From positions 1 through 6,184 of the forward strand of contig CAILAF010000529.1 of NCBI GenBank assembly GCA_903832075.1: DNA of 6,184 nt, written 5' to 3'. Of the stretch, positions 1-6,094 are shown piece after piece; position 1 is the stretch's first letter, and every line of letters starts with the position of its first letter. Origin of the DNA: an uncultured Chitinophagaceae bacterium (GTDB taxonomy: Bacteria; Bacteroidota; Bacteroidia; Chitinophagales; Chitinophagaceae). Made by a program: the position numbers and the translations under genes. Below the pieces are notes generated by a model. That model searched no databases and had not been told where the DNA came from. It saw only the letters and a list, made by a program, of their open reading frames with translations.

Positions 1-15
1 ACAAAAAACTAATTA

Positions 16-1392
16 TCAATTCTTATTCCTCTCCTTCCACATTTCATTAAATGTTTTGGCACTAAAATCTAATTCAGTTCTTTGTGCAGTCCAGGCTTTA
101 AAAATTTTATTTACTATTTTATTCTTCAATTTACCATTGCCCATATTCATCATCGCTCTGCTTAAACTCGCTGTCTTCCATGCTTTCCATGCAATCCTTT
201 CCGATAAAGAACTTTCGCCTTGCACTACAGATTCATGTCTATTCTCTAACAATAATTCATGCAGATTAATTCTTACCGGACAAACTTCTGTACAATTGCC
301 GCACAATGATGATGCATAACTTAAATGTTTATACTCATGCATTGTTTTTAAGTGCGGTGTGATAACACTGCCGATTGGTCCGCTGTAAGCTGTTTCATAA
401 CTATGACCGCCAATATTTTTATAAACAGGACATGCATTTAAACATGCACCGCAACGAATACAAAACAATGCTTCGCGTGTAAGTGGATTGGCTAATAAAT
501 TTGTTCTGCCATTATCTAATAAGATCACATACATTTCTTCAGGGCCATCTGCTTCATTTGCTTGACGCGGTCCTGCACAAACGGTATTATATACCGTAAC
601 TTTTTGTCCGGTGCCATAAGTAGAAAGCAATGGCCAGAATAATGACAAATCATTTAATGACGGAATCATTTTTTCAATACCAACAACTACAATATGTGTT
701 TTCGGAAAGGCACAACTTAATCTTGCATTACCTTCATTTTCTGTAACAGCAATAGCACCTATATCAGCAATAATAAAATTTGCACCGGTAACACCCACTT
801 CAGCATTAATATATTTTTCACGCAAATTTATTCTTGCAACCTGTGTTAATTCTTCTGGTGTTAATCCGTTTGGTACACCTAATTTATCGGCAAATAATCT
901 TGCAACATCCTCTTTGCTTTTGTGCATCGCCGGCGTAACAATATGATAAGGTGCTTCACCATCCAATTGTTGAATATATTCGCCCAAATCAGTTTCTACG
1001 CTTTCAATTCCATGCTCTTCCAAATATTTATTTAAATGAATTTCTTCTGTTACCATGCTTTTACTCTTCACCAATGTTTTGCAATTTTTCTCTTTGCAAA
1101 TTTTTCCAATTTCATTTAATGCTTGTTGTGCATCTTCGGCCCAAATAACTTTTGCACCACGAGATGTAATTTGTTTCTCAAAAGTTTCCAAATGCTGATC
1201 CAAATGTTCAATGGCACGCCACTTAACATTCTTGGCACGTTCACGTGCAATAGCTAATTGACTAAATTGCGCTTTACCTTGTGGTACAACAGAAAGATAT
1301 TTGCCAATATTGAAACTAATTTTTCTGCGATGTTCAATATCGGCAGCTTTAACTGTACTCTTTGCAATAAATGAAGTGGCTTTGTTAGTCAT
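16..1392 (-). CDS. lutB: LutB-type iron-sulfur lactate utilization protein
   Basis: Probable subunit of the cytoplasmic LutABC complex, which oxidises L-lactate to pyruvate (family knowledge). The 458 residues match the usual length of LutB/YkgF. The N-terminal two thirds form the LutB/LutC-like (DUF162) domain, with conserved stretches such as VGVTGANFIIADIGA near residues 199-213. The C-terminal third carries two ferredoxin-like motifs: C311-x2-C314-x2-C317-x3-C321-P, and C364-x2-C367-x3-C371-P followed by the family-typical VRINLHELL. The ATG at 1390-1392 is the natural start; it is preceded by an AT-rich leader without a clear Shine-Dalgarno. A short frame ends with TAA directly against this ATG. 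The gene is complete, with its TGA at 16-18. LutC, often adjacent, would lie past the left edge, and LutA is not seen. Assignment to the family is firm; lactate as the substrate is inferred from homology. Confidence 0.93.
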   Translation of the reverse strand: MTNKATSFIAKSTVKAADIEHRRKISFNIGKYLSVVPQGKAQFSQLAIARERAKNVKWRAIEHLDQHLETFEKQITSRGAKVIWAEDAQQALNEIGKICKEKNCKTLVKSKSMVTEEIHLNKYLEEHGIESVETDLGEYIQQLDGEAPYHIVTPAMHKSKEDVARLFADKLGVPNGLTPEELTQVARINLREKYINAEVGVTGANFIIADIGAIAVTENEGNARLSCAFPKTHIVVVGIEKMIPSLNDLSLFWPLLSTYGTGQKVTVYNTVCAGPRQANEADGPEEMYVILLDNGRTNLLANPLTREALFCIRCGACLNACPVYKNIGGHSYETAYSGPIGSVITPHLKTMHEYKHLSYASSLCGNCTEVCPVRINLHELLLENRHESVVQGESSLSERIAWKAWKTASLSRAMMNMGNGKLKNKIVNKIFKAWTAQRTELDFSAKTFNEMWKERNKN

Positions 1393-1433
1393 TTAATTTT
1401 TTTTATCAGCTTTTAAAACTTTAATCATCATCG

Positions 1434-1452
1434 TTGTGTCACTCACTTGTAC
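1434..1452 (-). repeat. Copy A of a 19-base repeated sequence upstream of lutB
   Basis: The minus-strand sequence GTACAAGTGAGTGACACAA lies 42 bases before the lutB start. It matches the arsC 3' end (4755-4773) at 17 of 19 positions. It sits in an open frame reading EVQVSDTT that runs on to the TAA touching the lutB ATG. Two copies about 3.3 kb apart in unrelated contexts suggest a dispersed element, but two copies alone cannot prove it. Confidence 0.5.
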
Positions 1453-1477
1453 TTCAGTAATTCTATTCAGCAACGTT

Positions 1478-1534
1478 TAATCGTTAGTCGCAAATCGAAA
1501 GTAAACTAACGATTACCGATTTACGATCGCCGAT
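1478..1534. repeat. Inverted pair of 7-base-period tracts forming a stem at the DUF3109 gene end
   Basis: Read on the minus strand, 1534-1507 is four heptads: ATCGGCG, ATCGTAA, ATCGGTA, ATCGTTA. Read on the plus strand, 1480-1500 is three heptads: ATCGTTA, GTCGCAA, ATCGAAA. The two tracts face each other and give a perfect 11-bp stem (1478-1488 with 1505-1515) around a 16-base loop. The stem begins at the DUF3109 stop codon (1513-1515), and the last six or so residues of that protein are written by the repeat. No T-run follows on either strand, so this is a poor intrinsic terminator, though it could protect the transcript 3' end. Confidence 0.75.
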
Positions 1535-2112
1535 TCTTTCAAACGTTTTGCTGCTGCATCTAATGTTTCATAAAATTCTTCGCCATATTTTCTTATCAGT
1601 GCATCTTTTAAAAAAACATACGCAGGCACTTTTAATTTTTTTCCTAAACTACATGCAGCTTTGCAAACTTCCTCACGTGGTTCATAATTCACATAATCAA
1701 TATCGGGTTCAAATCTGCTCTTTCCAATTTTGATGGGATACAAATGACAACTGATTGGTTTTTTCCAATCTGTCTTTTTATCATTATACGCTTGTTCAAT
1801 GCCGCACATGATCACACCATTCTTATCTCGAAAACCATAAGCACAAATGCCGCCATTAATTGTTGGCGTTACCCAACCGAAATCTCTGTCATACACATAT
1901 TTTCCTTGTCGTTGTAATTCTTTTAATCCTTCTGCTGATAAATAATCTTTAATGACATCAAAGTACTTTACCAAATGATCTAATTCCACTTTCGCTAATG
2001 GCGCACCTGCATCACCATCTTCACAACAAGCACCCTTGCATTTATTTAAATCACAAACAAATTGTTCTTCTACAACTTCATCACTAATTAATTTGTTATC
2101 TATCGCTATCAT
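1513..2112 (-). CDS. DUF3109 family cysteine-rich protein
   Basis: This is a 199-residue soluble protein of unknown function that I assign to the DUF3109 family, widespread in Bacteroidota. It has an N-terminal C20-x4-C25-x3-C29-C30 cluster (FVCDLNKCKGACCEDG), then C90, C103, the motif C122-H-L-Y-P, and C150-x3-C154. This spacing resembles the YkgJ/UPF0153 group of putative metal- or iron-sulfur-binding proteins, so a metal centre is plausible but unproven. There is no signal peptide or membrane segment. The ATG at 2110-2112 lies 43 bases past the gldD stop, close enough for shared transcription. The C-terminal tail (ESAIVNR) is encoded by a 7-base-period repeat and is unlikely to be part of the conserved fold. 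Family assignment is good; no function can be given. Confidence 0.88.
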   Translation of the reverse strand: MIAIDNKLISDEVVEEQFVCDLNKCKGACCEDGDAGAPLAKVELDHLVKYFDVIKDYLSAEGLKELQRQGKYVYDRDFGWVTPTINGGICAYGFRDKNGVIMCGIEQAYNDKKTDWKKPISCHLYPIKIGKSRFEPDIDYVNYEPREEVCKAACSLGKKLKVPAYVFLKDALIRKYGEEFYETLDAAAKRLKESAIVNR

Positions 2113-2116
2113 ATAA

Positions 2117-2144
2117 ATTCAAAGTTAAAAGTCAAAACCAAAAG
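2117..2144 (-). repeat. Degenerate 7-base-period tract in the gldD-DUF3109 spacer
   Basis: Four consecutive heptads on the minus strand read CTTTTGG, TTTTGAC, TTTTAAC, TTTGAAT, ending 5 bases before the DUF3109 ATG. It fills most of the 43-base intergenic gap. The middle units agree at six of seven positions and the outer ones are looser. Base composition could produce part of this by chance. Confidence 0.5.
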
Positions 2145-2155
2145 CCCATCAATTA

Positions 2156-2797
2156 TTATTTGATTGTTTTTTCTTTCCATTTAAAAGTATTGATTAAATG
2201 CTTCATGTCTTGCAATAAAAACTGATTCACAATTCCTAATGAATCTTCATTAGGTGTTGCATCAAAATATAAAGCACCTCGTAAAAAATTCTTTGTTGAA
2301 TCAGTTAAAAAGAATTGATTCGCTGTTGCCACTTCACCACCAATTTTAAAAAATCTTCCATGAATATTATTAGCCGTTGTTATTGCAGAATCATCAATTG
2401 AATATGCTTTGGCTGAATGTTTATTAGATAAAAAGAATGCATCATTCACTAAACTTTGAAATTTATTTTTTCCTATTTCTTTATAGCTCACATAAATTCT
2501 TCCTGAAAATTGAGGGAAGTTGATATTGATCCACCAGGGATTTTCAGTTGCTCCACCAAAGAACACAGAATCCTTTACCACATTGGCATACACAGGATAT
2601 TCGAATGTGTATGGATAATCGGGTTGATTGAATAATTGATATTCTCTTTTAGGGAAATCAATTTTATAATAGCCTTTTGGTTTAGGTGTATATGAGCTGT
2701 TGCAGGAAAAAACAAAAGGCAAAAAGCTAAGAGCTAAAAGCAAAAAATATTTACCTGAAACTTGAAACTTGAAACTTGAAACTTTTCTCTTACTCAC
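2156..2797 (-). CDS. gldD: Gliding motility-associated lipoprotein GldD
   Basis: GldD is a lipoprotein required for gliding in Flavobacterium johnsoniae and linked to type IX secretion (family knowledge). Here it has 213 residues. A basic N-region (MSKRK) and hydrophobic core (about 17-31) end in the lipobox-like FVFSC, with C32 as the likely lipidated residue. The mature part opens with PKPKGYYKIDFPKREYQ, a GldD hallmark. The only upstream candidate start is GTG at 2795-2797, since a stop codon directly precedes it; it overlaps the gldE stop by 8 bases, implying translational coupling. A later TTG at residue 19 would lack the basic N-region. Residues 5-14 are encoded by a perfect 4x heptad repeat and the signal core by a second 7-base-period tract, so the N-terminus may be a recent repeat insertion. 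The product call is firm; the exact start is less so. Confidence 0.92.
   Translation of the reverse strand: MSKRKVSSFKFQVSGKYFLLLALSFLPFVFSCNSSYTPKPKGYYKIDFPKREYQLFNQPDYPYTFEYPVYANVVKDSVFFGGATENPWWININFPQFSGRIYVSYKEIGKNKFQSLVNDAFFLSNKHSAKAYSIDDSAITTANNIHGRFFKIGGEVATANQFFLTDSTKNFLRGALYFDATPNEDSLGIVNQFLLQDMKHLINTFKWKEKTIK
2707..2741 (-). repeat. Degenerate 7-base-period tract encoding the GldD signal core
   Basis: Minus-strand units are GCTTTTA, GCTCTTA, GCTTTTT, GCCTTTT, GTTTTTT, five in a row without interruption. They encode roughly LLALSFLPFVF of the signal peptide. A hydrophobic core forces T-rich codons, so part of the pattern may be coincidence. The strict spacing of the leading G, at every seventh base, is what makes it notable. 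Confidence 0.5.
2757..2784 (-). repeat. Perfect 4x7-bp tandem repeat (AAGTTTC) inside the gldD 5' end
   Basis: Four exact copies of AAGTTTC on the minus strand lie between the proposed GTG start and the signal peptide core. The unit length is not a multiple of three, so gain or loss of one or two copies would shift the gldD frame; a change of three would keep it. Interruption-free repetition suggests recent expansion. Confidence 0.95.
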
Positions 2798-4118
2798 TTA
2801 CTTGCGGTTTTATAGAAACTTTAATTTTTTGAACACGATTCTTTAATACTTCCAAAACTGTAAACTCAAAATCTCCGGAAAAAATTATTTGTCCTGCTTT
2901 AGGAATATCTCTTGCTAATTCAAGAATCAATCCTGCCAATGAATCACTTTCTCCTTTCCATGCATCAAATGTATCATCAGGCAATTCCATGATCTTACAA
3001 ACATCATTGATCATGATTCTACCTTCAAAAATATAATTGTTATTATCAATTTTTTTATAGCCCGTTTCTTCATCATCAAATTCATCTTTTATTTCACCAA
3101 TCACTTCTTCCAAAATATCTTCTAATGTTACAATGCCGCTGGTGCCGCCAAACTCATCCACTACAACAGCAAAATGAATTCTCTTTAATTGAAAATCTTT
3201 CAATAAATCCTCAATCAGTTTTTGTTCATGCACAAAATAAGGCTGACGTAATAAAATATGCCAATCAAAATCAGTTGGTTTATCTAAATGTTCAATAATA
3301 TCTTTTGTATGTAATATGCCAACTACCTCATCTAAATCATTTTTATATACCGGCATTCTGCTGTAATGATATTCGCGAATTTGTTTCAACACCGTTTCAA
3401 AAGAATCATCATGATCAATACCATGCACGTCCAGCCTGGTTTTCATGATCTCTTTAGCAGTAATGTTTCCAAACTTTAAAATACCTTTTAAAATATTTTT
3501 TTCATTTTCATTGGTACCAGTATCCGTAATATCAATGGCATGATATAATTCTTCGTTGGTAATAACACCATTTGTTTTTTTAGTTAATCGTCTTTCAATA
3601 AAATCAGAATATTTTACTAACCATTTACCTAACCCTTTAAAAATATAATGCACAAACTCAACAACAGGACCAACATCTTTTGCAAAACGAATATTATTTT
3701 GATTGGCTAATATCTTAGGCATTACTTCTCCAAACAATAATAATATTACTGCTACTACAATTACTTTTATGATGAACAGAATCCAATCAAAACCTGCACT
3801 GAAATAAAATAAATCATCCATTAAAATATTAGAGATGATAATGATGCCGATATTGATAAAACTATTGGCAATGATTAATGATGCCAATAAAATTTTAGGA
3901 TTCTCCAACAAATCTAAAATGCGTGTGTAAACAGGAAGTTGTTTTGTTTTTAAAAGATTGATGTCTTTATAGGTTAATGAAAAGAAAGCAACTTCTGCGC
4001 CACTGATCATGAAAGAAAAAAATAATAAACAAATCAACAACACTAATAAAACAGAACTGCCCTGTAAATTAATAACAGTAAAAAGAAAAGATAATAAATG
4101 AGTCGAATAGTGATCCAA
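2790..4118 (-). CDS. gldE: GldE, CBS-domain CorC/HlyC-type membrane protein
   Basis: A 442-residue inner-membrane protein of the CNNM/CorC superfamily. In order: an N-terminal DUF21 membrane domain with three likely helices (about 21-43, 76-98, 110-130) and the GEVMPK motif at 130-135; two CBS domains (about 222-280 and 285-343) with the signature DEFGGTSGIVTLEDI at 321-335; and a C-terminal transporter-associated domain (about 355-436). Relatives are involved in magnesium or cobalt efflux; GldE itself is tied to gliding through its pairing with gldD, and its transport role is unproven. No in-frame ATG exists before residue 37. The TTG at 4116-4118 gives an MDH start, which from memory resembles GldE proteins beginning MDP; an ATT one codon upstream is another option. 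A terminator separates it from ssb, so a promoter of its own in 4119-4154 is likely, although I could not recognise one. Confidence 0.93.
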   Translation of the reverse strand: MDHYSTHLLSFLFTVINLQGSSVLLVLLICLLFFSFMISGAEVAFFSLTYKDINLLKTKQLPVYTRILDLLENPKILLASLIIANSFINIGIIIISNILMDDLFYFSAGFDWILFIIKVIVVAVILLLFGEVMPKILANQNNIRFAKDVGPVVEFVHYIFKGLGKWLVKYSDFIERRLTKKTNGVITNEELYHAIDITDTGTNENEKNILKGILKFGNITAKEIMKTRLDVHGIDHDDSFETVLKQIREYHYSRMPVYKNDLDEVVGILHTKDIIEHLDKPTDFDWHILLRQPYFVHEQKLIEDLLKDFQLKRIHFAVVVDEFGGTSGIVTLEDILEEVIGEIKDEFDDEETGYKKIDNNNYIFEGRIMINDVCKIMELPDDTFDAWKGESDSLAGLILELARDIPKAGQIIFSGDFEFTVLEVLKNRVQKIKVSIKPQVSE

Positions 4119-4150
4119 AATAAAAAATTTAATTAAACAATGGGTCTATT

Positions 4151-4178
4151 ATAAAAGGCCGATACAAATATCGGCCTT
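4151..4178 (-). terminator. Intrinsic terminator downstream of ssb
   Basis: A perfect 10-bp stem (4155-4164 with 4169-4178, arms AAGGCCGATA/TATCGGCCTT) closes a 4-base loop. On the minus strand the stem runs into TTTTATAAT, an intrinsic terminator layout with a short T-run. It starts 41 bases past the ssb stop. The plus-strand side lacks a T-run, so it serves the ssb transcript only. Confidence 0.82.
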
Positions 4179-4219
4179 CCCTGAAACTATGTAAAAATAT
4201 AACTTCTCCCATCAAGTTA

Positions 4220-4633
4220 TTAAAATGGTAACGTTTCTCCGGCATCAGGTAATGGTGGGGTTTCATCGCCGCTTAATCCCTCAGCAGATGAATGACCATC
4301 ACCTCTTTTATCTAACATAATTAAATTATCACCCACAACTTCTGTTGCAAATTTTTTATTGCCTTCTTTATCTTCCCAACTACGTGTACGCAATCTTCCT
4401 TCCACATAAATCAAACTTCCTTTATGCAAATATTTTTGCGCCAGCTCAGCTAATCCGCGCCACAACACAACTGTATGCCATTCAGTTTGAGAAACTAATT
4501 TGCCTGTTCTGTCCTTATATGTTTCAGTTGTTGCTAATGGAAATTTTGCAACTGCAATATTTCCTTCCAAATGTTGCACATCCGGGTCTTTGCCCAAATT
4601 GCCTATCAACATAACTCTGTTTACACCTCTCAT
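4220..4633 (-). CDS. ssb: Single-stranded DNA-binding protein
   Basis: Binds and protects single-stranded DNA in replication, recombination and repair. The N-terminal 110 residues form the OB-fold, with the family motifs VNRVMLIGNLGKDP near 4-17, TEWHTVVLWR near 50-59, and LIYVEGRLRTRSW near 74-86. A short linker of about 20 residues rich in Gly, Pro and acidic residues leads to the C-terminal tip GETLPF, the short tail that recruits partner proteins. At 137 residues it is shorter than Escherichia coli SSB (about 178) because of the linker. The ATG at 4631-4633 directly begins the OB-fold. The gene is followed by a strong intrinsic terminator and preceded by a 107-base gap holding an 11-bp inverted repeat whose near arm ends 13 bases before the start. 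Adjacency to gldE is a recurring Bacteroidota order; mutY, often upstream, is not here. Confidence 0.96.
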   Translation of the reverse strand: MRGVNRVMLIGNLGKDPDVQHLEGNIAVAKFPLATTETYKDRTGKLVSQTEWHTVVLWRGLAELAQKYLHKGSLIYVEGRLRTRSWEDKEGNKKFATEVVGDNLIMLDKRGDGHSSAEGLSGDETPPLPDAGETLPF

Positions 4634-4646
4634 ACACTAAGTATTT

Positions 4647-4732
4647 AAGTTTGTCCAATCGTTTTGACAATCTTAAAGTTAGCTTTTTTTGGAAAATAAA
4701 AGAATTAATGAAAAAAATATGTGGACAAACTT
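4647..4732. repeat. 11-bp perfect inverted repeat in the arsC-ssb gap
   Basis: Arms AAGTTTGTCCA (4647-4657) and TGGACAAACTT (4722-4732) are exact reverse complements separated by 64 bases. A third related half-site, TTGTC on the minus strand (4671-4667), lies near the ssb-proximal arm. The arms almost span the gap between the arsC stop and the ssb start. It could be a pair of regulator half-sites, a long-range stem in the ssb leader, or a trace of a junction. Confidence 0.6.
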
Positions 4733-4740
4733 TGGAAATT

Positions 4741-5166
4741 CTATGATGCTTTGCTTGTGCCACTCACATGTACACCCAGTTCCTTAAGTAAGTTTTTTAC
4801 CTGTTCACCAATAAAATCTCTTACTTTATTAAACTCGTTCGGCTCCATATTTTTGGGATCAGGAATTTGCCAGTCAATAAATTTTTTTGCAGGCATCCAC
4901 GGACATGCATCGCCGCAACCCATTGTTATCACTGCATCAAAAGGTGCAAATGGTTTTACTTCATCTAAAGATTTACTGTCGTGCTTACTTAAATCATACT
5001 CCAATTCTTTCATGGCCGCAATTGCTTTTGGATTAACAATGCCGCTTGGTTTGCTTCCTGCACTGTACGCTTCAACGGCATCGCCTCCATATATTTTTGC
5101 AAATGCCTGACTCATTTGCGAACGATTGGAATTTTCTATACAAACAAAAAGAAGTTTCTTTTTCAT
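4741..5166 (-). CDS. arsC: Arsenate reductase, low-molecular-weight phosphatase type
   Basis: Cytoplasmic enzyme reducing arsenate to arsenite. It has 141 residues, typical of the family. The N-terminal P-loop is C9-x5-R15-S16 (VCIENSNRSQ), with C9 as nucleophile. The redox loop reads TMGCGDACP with C84 and C88, and the catalytic aspartate is D103 in IPDP. The C84-x3-C88 spacing is shorter than the Staphylococcus aureus pI258 enzyme (C82-x6-C89), so whether thioredoxin or a low-molecular-weight thiol regenerates it is open. The ATG at 5164-5166 lies 16 bases after the arsM stop, so the two are surely cotranscribed; the spacer has a weak GGA. It appears to be the last gene of the arsenic block within the window. 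The C-terminal tail (GVHVSGTSKAS) overlaps the 19-base repeated sequence. Confidence in the family is high. Confidence 0.94.
   Translation of the reverse strand: MKKKLLFVCIENSNRSQMSQAFAKIYGGDAVEAYSAGSKPSGIVNPKAIAAMKELEYDLSKHDSKSLDEVKPFAPFDAVITMGCGDACPWMPAKKFIDWQIPDPKNMEPNEFNKVRDFIGEQVKNLLKELGVHVSGTSKAS
4755..4773 (-). repeat. Copy B of the 19-base repeated sequence, in the arsC 3' end
   Basis: The minus-strand sequence GTACATGTGAGTGGCACAA encodes VHVSGT in the ArsC tail. It differs from copy A (1434-1452) at 2 of 19 positions and is read in the same phase (VQVSDT there). It lies just before the arsC stop, beyond the conserved phosphatase fold. Confidence 0.5.
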
Positions 5167-5182
5167 ATTTCCATCATTTTAT

Positions 5183-6034
5183 TTAGCAACATCCGCTACC
5201 CGGTACACAACAAGAAGATTTTTCTTCGGCCGGTTTTTCTGCATACACAGTTATAGAATAAATAGCCGTATTACTTTTTTTATAAATAGCCATTTGTTCT
5301 TCATTCAAAAAGTTTTGTAAAATATCATCAGGAATAATGATCGCTTTTTCTTTTTGTAGTTGTATGTTTTTAAAACCGGTTGCAGTGATTGTTTCGAGAT
5401 ACACTTCTTTTTGAATAGCACCTGCCACACAACCTGCATACATTTCTGCAGCTTCTTTTAATTGAGCAGGAATTTGTCCTTGTAACACAATATCAGAAAT
5501 ACTGAAATGGCCGCCCGGTTTTAATACACGATATATTTCTTTCATCACATTAAACTTATTGGGCACAAGATTCAATACACAATTACTTACTACCACATCA
5601 GCAATATTTGAAGTAACAGGTATTTGCTCAATATCACCAAAACGAAATTCAACATTGTTATATCCTAATTTATCAACGTTCTCTCTTGCTTTCTCAATCA
5701 TCTTTTCAGTAAAATCAATACCGATCACTCTTCCTTTTTCGCCAACTTGTGCTCTTGCTATAAAACAATCATTACCTGCACCACTGCCCAAATCAATTAC
5801 TGTATCACCTTTATTAATTTTTGCAAAAGCAGTAGGCAATCCACAACCTAATCCCAGATCTGCATCAGGATTATACCCTTTTAGATCTGTGTATTCATCA
5901 CTCATAATGGTATACACTTCTGTTGAGCAACCACCGGCACCGCAACAAGATGATTGATTAACGGTTTTATCTTGCGCTGCAATTTCACCGTATTTCTGTT
6001 TGACCATTTCTTTTAATTCTGTTTCTGTTTTCAT
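5183..6034 (-). CDS. arsM: Arsenite S-adenosylmethionine methyltransferase
   Basis: Methylates arsenite, giving mono-, di- and possibly trimethylated arsenicals, a detoxification or volatilisation route. The 283 residues hold a class I methyltransferase fold with SAM motif I DLGSGAGND at 81-89 and the acidic GID at 105-107. The arsenic-binding cysteines of the family are present: C64 (GLGCG), C152 (SNCVLNL) and C202 (AGCVAGA), equivalent by motif to Cyanidioschyzon ArsM C72, C174 and C224. An N-terminal CC pair (C30-C31) may supply the fourth conserved thiol. The C-terminus is cysteine-rich (SSCCVPGSGCC), possibly an arsenite-binding tail. The ATG at 6032-6034 has an AT-rich leader, 60 bases from the upstream arsR-like stop; arsC follows after 16 bases. 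Regulation by the upstream ArsR is expected. Confidence is high for the family; the number of methyl groups added cannot be read. Confidence 0.95.
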   Translation of the reverse strand: MKTETELKEMVKQKYGEIAAQDKTVNQSSCCGAGGCSTEVYTIMSDEYTDLKGYNPDADLGLGCGLPTAFAKINKGDTVIDLGSGAGNDCFIARAQVGEKGRVIGIDFTEKMIEKARENVDKLGYNNVEFRFGDIEQIPVTSNIADVVVSNCVLNLVPNKFNVMKEIYRVLKPGGHFSISDIVLQGQIPAQLKEAAEMYAGCVAGAIQKEVYLETITATGFKNIQLQKEKAIIIPDDILQNFLNEEQMAIYKKSNTAIYSITVYAEKPAEEKSSCCVPGSGCC

Positions 6035-6094
6035 TTTGATTAATTTAAAAGTTTTTATTAAAAAATTATTCTCTCTTATTTAGTAGTTGAGGGC

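Noticed and set aside
56..319. Plus-strand open frame antisense to lutB
   Set aside because: It lies wholly opposite the iron-sulfur gene, has no recognisable motif, and its hydrophobic composition is what antisense AT-rich code produces.
951..1148. Plus-strand open frame antisense to lutB
   Set aside because: Same situation: overlaps a well-supported gene and shows no family features.
2707..2784. CRISPR-like array from the repeats near the gldD start
   Set aside because: Units are seven bases with no spacers; these are tandem repeats within coding sequence.
4119..4154. Bacteroidota-type promoter (TTTG and TAnnTTTG boxes) for gldE
   Set aside because: Only partial matches with wrong spacing; the AT-rich DNA makes such partial matches common.
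4199..4220. A 7-bp AT-rich hairpin at the ssb stop followed by ATTTTT on the minus strand, as a first terminator
   Set aside because: Only one GC pair in the stem; the hairpin at 4155-4178 is far stronger and explains termination.
4524..4763. Minus-strand open frame covering the arsC-ssb gap and the ssb 5' part
   Set aside because: It overlaps the start of ssb in another frame and the end of arsC, with no recognisable domain.
4721..5110. Plus-strand open frame of about 129 residues antisense to arsC
   Set aside because: Fully opposite a gene with all catalytic residues; serine/leucine-rich shadow composition.
5559..5957. Plus-strand open frame of about 132 residues antisense to arsM
   Set aside because: Mirrors the methyltransferase SAM-binding region; no independent evidence.
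6035..6094. Separate promoter or operator between the arsR-like gene and arsM
   Set aside because: The 60-base gap is AT-rich and shows no clear inverted repeat or box pair.
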